A DNA stretch of 64,000 nucleotides from Heliopora coerulea (Eukaryota; Cnidaria; Anthozoa; Scleralcyonacea; Helioporidae), in NCBI GenBank assembly GCA_030142905.1, contig JASJOG010000234.1, positions 401,001 to 465,000 on the forward strand. The letters run 5' to 3'. The notes beneath the pieces were generated by a model. It did no database searches, was not told where the DNA came from, and saw only the letters and a list, made by a program, of their open reading frames with translations. The position numbers were made by a program, and so were the translations under genes. Of the stretch, positions 58,701 through 64,000 are shown in pieces. The first letter of the stretch is position 1. Each line of letters starts with the position of its first letter.

Positions 58701-61700
58701 TTATTTCGAAAGTTGAAAATTGGTCGAAAAATCGTCAAAAACCAAAGGTTAAACCCTTTACATTTTGGTCAAATTTTTCCACCTAAAATTTTCGACGTAA
58801 TTTCGCTCAAAAACCACTGAAATCACTGCAAAACTACTTTCTATGCAATAAACTTTCAGATTCTGCTCTTATTTCGAAAGTTGAAAATTGGTCGAAAAAT
58901 CGTCAAAAACCAAAGGTTAACCCCTTTACATTTTGGTCAAATTTTTCCACCTAAAATTTTCGACGTAATTTCGCTCAAAAACCACTGAAATCACTGCAAA
59001 ACTACTTTCTATGCAATAAACTTTCAGATTCTGCTCTTATTTCGAAAGTTGAAAATTGGTCGAAAAATCGTCAAAAACCAAAGGTTAACCCCTTTACATT
59101 TTGGTCAAATTTTTCCACCTAAAATTTTCGACGTAATTTCGCTCAAAAACCACTGAAATCACTGCAAAACTACTTTCTATGCAATAAACTTTCAGATTCT
59201 GCTCTTATTTCGAAAGTTGAAAATTGGTCGAAAAATCGTCAAAAACCAAAGGTTAACCCCTTTACATTTTGGTCAAATTTTTCCACCTAAAATTTTCGAC
59301 GTAATTTCGCTCAAAAACCACTGAAATCACTGCAAAACTACTTTCTATGCAATAAACTTTCAGATTCTGCTCTTATTTCGAAAGTTGAAAATTGGTCGAA
59401 AAATCGTCAAAAACCAAAGGTTAACCCCTTTACATTTTGGTCAAATTTTTCCACCTAAAATTTTCGACGTAATTTCGCTCAAAAACCACTGAAATCACTG
59501 CAAAACTACTTTCTATGCAATAAACTTTCAGATTCTGCTCTTATTTCGAAAGTTGAAAATTGGTCGAAAAATCGTCAAAAACCAAAGGTTAACCCCTTTA
59601 CATTTTGGTCAAATTTTTCCACCTAAAATTTTCGACGTAATTTCGCTCAAAAACCACTGAAATCACTGCAAAACTACTTTCTATGCAATAAACTTTCAGA
59701 TTCTGCTCTTATTTCGAAAGTTGAAAATTGGTCGAAAAATCGTCAAAAACCAAAGGTTAACCCCTTTACATTTTGGTCAAATTTTTCCACCTAAAATTTT
59801 CGACGTAATTTCGCTCAAAAACCACTGAAATCACTGCAAAACTACTTTCTATGGAATAAGCTTTCAGATTCTGCTCTTATTTCGAAAGTTGAAAATTGGT
59901 CGAAAAATCGTCAAAAACCAAAGGTTAACCCCTTTACATTTTGGTCAAATTTTTCCACCTAAAATTTTCGACGTAATTTCGCTCAAAAACCACTGAAATC
60001 ACTGCAAAACTACTTTCTATGCAATAAACTTTCAGATTCTGCTCTTATTTCGAAAGTTGAAAATTGGTCGAAAAATCGTCAAAAACCAAAGGTTAACCCC
60101 TTTACATTTTGGTCAAATTTTTCCACCTAAAATTTTCGACGTAATTTCGCTCAAAAACCACTGAAATCACTGCAAAACTACTTTCTATGCAATAAACTTT
60201 CAGATTCTGCTCTTATTTCGAAAGTTGAAAATTGGTCGAAAAATCGTCAAAAACCAAAGGTTAACCCCTTTACATTTTGGTCAAATTTTTCCACCTAAAA
60301 TTTTCGACGTAATTTCGCTCAAAAACCACTGAAATCACTGCAAAACTACTTTCTATGCAATAAACTTTCAGATTCTGCTCTTATTTCGAAAGTTGAAAAT
60401 TGGTCGAAAAATCGTCAAAAACCAAAGGTTAACCCCTTTACATTTTGGTCAAATTTTTCCACCTAAAATTTTCGACGTAATTTCGCTCAAAAACCACTGA
60501 AATCACTGCAAAACTACTTTCTATGCAATAAACTTTCAGATTCTGCTCTTATTTCGAAAGTTGAAAATTGGTCGAAAAATCGTCAAAAACCAAAGGTTAA
60601 CCCCTTTACATTTTGGTCAAATTTTTCCACCTAAAATTTTCGACGTAATTTCGCTCAAAAACCACTGAAATCACTGCAAAACTACTTTCTATGCAATAAA
60701 CTTTCAGATTCTGCTCTTATTTCGAAAGTTGAAAATTGGTCGAAAAATCGTCAAAAACCAAAGGTTAACCCCTTTACATTTTGGTCAAATTTTTCCACCT
60801 AAAATTTTCGACGTAATTTCGCTCAAAAACCACTGAAATCACTGCAAAACTACTTTCTATGCAATAAACTTTCAGATTCTGCTCTTATTTCGAAAGTTGA
60901 AAATTGGTCGAAAAATCGTCAAAAACCAAAGGTTAACCCCTTTACATTTTGGTCAAATTTTTCCACCTAAAATTTTCGACGTAATTTCGCTCAAAAACCA
61001 CTGAAATCACTGCAAAACTACTTTCTATGCAATAAACTTTCAGATTCTGCTCTTATTTCGAAAGTTGAAAATTGGTCGAAAAATCGTCAAAAACCAAAGG
61101 TTAACCCCTTTACATTTTGGTCAAATTTTTCCACCTAAAATTTTCGACGTAATTTCGCTCAAAAACCACTGAAATCACTGCAAAACTACTTTCTATGCAA
61201 TAAACTTTCAGATTCTGCTCTTATTTCGAAAGTTGAAAATTGGTCGAAAAATCGTCAAAAACCAAAGGTTAACCCCTTTACATTTTGGTCAAATTTTTCC
61301 ACCTAAAATTTTCGACGTAATTTCGCTCAAAAACCACTGAAATCACTGCAAAACTACTTTCTATGCAATAAACTTTCAGATTCTGCTCTTATTTCGAAAG
61401 TTGAAAATTGGTCGAAAAATCGTCAAAAACCAAAGGTTAACCCCTTTACATTTTGGTCAAATTTTTCCACCTAAAATTTTCGACGTAATTTCGCTCAAAA
61501 ACCACTGAAATCACTGCAAAACTACTTTCTATGCAATAAACTTTCAGATTCTGCTCTTATTTCGAAAGTTGAAAATTGGTCGAAAAATCGTCAAAAACCA
61601 AAGGTTAACCCCTTTACATTTTGGTCAAATTTTTCCACCTAAAATTTTCGACGTAATTTCGCTCAAAAACCACTGAAATCACTGCAAAACTACTTTCTAT

Positions 61701-64000
61701 GCAATAAACTTTCAGATTCTGCTCTTATTTCGAAAGTTGAAAATTGGTCGAAAAATCGTCAAAAACCAAAGGTTAACCCCTTTACATTTTGGTCAAATTT
61801 TTCCACCTAAAATTTTCGACGTAATTTCGCTCAAAAACCACTGAAATCACTGCAAAACTACTTTCTATGCAATAAACTTTCAGATTCTGCTCTTATTTCG
61901 AAAGTTGAAAATTGGTCGAAAAATCGTCAAAAACCAAAGGTTAACCCCTTTACATTTTGGTCAAATTTTTCCACCTAAAATTTTCGACGTAATTTCGCTC
62001 AAAAACCACTGAAATCACTGCAAAACTACTTTCTATGCAATAAACTTTCAGATTCTGCTCTTATTTCGAAAGTTGAAAATTGGTCGAAAAATCGTCAAAA
62101 ACCAAAGGTTAACCCCTTTACATTTTGGTCAAATTTTTCCACCTAAAATTTTCGACGTAATTTCGCTCAAAAACCACTGAAATCACTGCAAAACTACTTT
62201 CTATGCAATAAACTTTCAGATTCTGCTCTTATTTCGAAAGTTGAAAATTGGTCGAAAAATCGTCAAAAACCAAAGGTTAACCCCTTTACATTTTGGTCAA
62301 ATTTTTCCACCTAAAATTTTCGACGTAATTTCGCTCAAAAACCACTGAAATCACTGCAAAACTACTTTCTATGCAATAAACTTTCAGATTCTGCTCTTAT
62401 TTCGAAAGTTGAAAATTGGTCGAAAAATCGTCAAAAACCAAAGGTTAACCCCTTTACATTTTGGTCAAATTTTTCCACCTAAAATTTTCGACGTAATTTC
62501 GCTCAAAAACCACTGAAATCACTGCAAAACTACTTTCTATGCAATAAACTTTCAGATTCTGCTCTTATTTCGAAAGTTGAAAATTGGTCGAAAAATCGTC
62601 AAAAACCAAAGGTTAACCCCTTTACATTTTGGTCAAATTTTTCCACCTAAAATTTTCGACGTAATTTCGCTCAAAAACCACTGAAATCACTGCAAAACTA
62701 CTTTCTATGCAATAAACTTTCAGATTCTGCTCTTATTTCGAAAGTTGAAAATTGGTCGAAAAATCGTCAAAAACCAAAGGTTAACCCCTTTACATTTTGG
62801 TCAAATTTTTCCACCTAAAATTTTCGACGTAATTTCGCTCAAAAACCACTGAAATCACTGCAAAACTACTTTCTATGCAATAAACTTTCAGATTCTGCTC
62901 TTATTTCGAAAGTTGAAAATTGGTCGAAAAATCGTCAAAAACCAAAGGTTAACCCCTTTACATTTTGGTCAAATTTTTCCACCTAAAATTTTCGACGTAA
63001 TTTCGCTCAAAAACCACTGAAATCACTGCAAAACTACTTTCTATGCAATAAACTTTCAGATTCTGCTCTTATTTCGAAAGTTGAAAATTGGTCGAAAAAT
63101 CGTCAAAAACCAAAGGTTAACCCCTTTACATTTTGGTCAAATTTTTCCACCTAAAATTTTCGACGTAATTTCGCTCAAAAACCACTGAAATCACTGCAAA
63201 ACTACTTTCTATGCAATAAACTTTCAGATTCTGCTCTTATTTCGAAAGTTGAAAATTGGTCGAAAAATCGTCAAAAACCAAAGGTTAACCCCTTTACATT
63301 TTGGTCAAATTTTTCCACCTAAAATTTTCGACGTAATTTCGCTCAAAAACCACTGAAATCACTGCAAAACTACTTTCTATGCAATAAACTTTCAGATTCT
63401 GCTCTTATTTCGAAAGTTGAAAATTGGTCGAAAAATCGTCAAAAACCAAAGGTTAACCCCTTTACATTTTGGTCAAATTTTTCCACCTAAAATTTTCGAC
63501 GTAATTTCGCTCAAAAACCACTGAAATCACTGCAAAACTACTTTCTATGCAATAAACTTTCAGATTCTGCTCTTATTTCGAAAGTTGAAAATTGGTCGAA
63601 AAATCGTCAAAAACCAAAGGTTAACCCCTTTACATTTTGGTCAAATTTTTCCACCTAAAATTTTCGACGTAATTTCGCTCAAAAACCACTGAAATCACTG
63701 CAAAACTACTTTCTATGCAATAAACTTTCAGATTCTGCTCTTATTTCGAAAGTTGAAAATTGGTCGAAAAATCGTCAAAAACCAAAGGTTAACCCCTTTA
63801 CATTTTGGTCAAATTTTTCCACCTAAAATTTTCGACGTAATTTCGCTCAAAAACCACTGAAATCACTGCAAAACTACTTTCTATGCAATAAACTTTCAGA
63901 TTCTGCTCTTATTTCGAAAGTTGAAAATTGGTCGAAAAATCGTCAAAAACCAAAGGTTAACCCCTTTACATTTTGGTCAAATTTTTCCACCTAAAATTTT
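55725..64000 (+). repeat. 168-bp satellite array, right block
   Basis: About 49 monomers in the same orientation and register as the left block; the array continues past the window edge. From 55725 to about 58500 it carries variants also seen at 48370-52639 (AATAAGC, TACGTTTT, one GTTAACCATTTTACTTTTCG form at 56565). From about 58800 on, monomers are nearly all one sequence (AATAAACTTTCAGATTC with TACATTTT), apart from one GGAATAAGC copy near 59855. Confidence 0.97.

Noticed and set aside
43388..64000. CRISPR-like array
   Set aside because: The 168-bp units are contiguous tandem copies without unique spacers, in a spliced eukaryotic genome. This is satellite DNA.
43388..64000. CENP-B box in the satellite (TTTCGACGTAATTTCGC)
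   Set aside because: It keeps TTCG and the central A at the right spacing but lacks the essential CGGG half, so the match is not persuasive.

Overview
The window is metazoan nuclear DNA. Genes are split by GT-AG introns, AATAAA-type signals follow some coding regions, and introns and intergenic DNA are AT-rich and packed with short terminal-inverted-repeat elements, tRNA-derived SINEs and microsatellites. The repeat style and the gene models suggest a cnidarian, probably an anthozoan such as a stony coral. That assignment is inference, because no species-diagnostic gene is present. Coding exons were assembled by hand from splice sites and reading phase. All five spliced models close in frame.

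Layout. 78-11586 (+): 3' part of a gene for a large, charged, disordered protein of unknown function, with 13 exons in the window, one of only 19 nt. 13188-16474 (-): TMEM134-like two-pass membrane protein (DUF872 family), 7 exons, 189 aa. 16982-20324 (+): CUSTOS-like protein, 7 exons, head to head with the previous gene. 23118-34013 (+): intracellular alpha-carbonic anhydrase, 8 exons, 256 aa; its first coding exon holds only 25 nt and is followed by a 6.8-kb intron. 34864-42200 (+): ESS2 (DGCR14) spliceosome-associated protein, 5 exons, 469 aa, followed by a decayed duplicate of its last exon. 43226-64000: a satellite array with a 168-bp unit that runs off the window, about 100 monomers. It is interrupted at 52640-55724 by a 5'-truncated non-LTR retrotransposon flanked by a 10-bp target-site duplication.

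The genes do not form a pathway: they are unrelated housekeeping genes lying side by side. The most unusual parts are the satellite with its nested LINE and internal segmental duplication, the uncharacterised repeat-containing protein at the left, and a carbonic anhydrase that keeps its zinc site but has lost the usual proton-shuttle histidine. I found no convincing evidence of a new multi-gene system. Exon models rest on splice-site and phase logic only and need transcript support.
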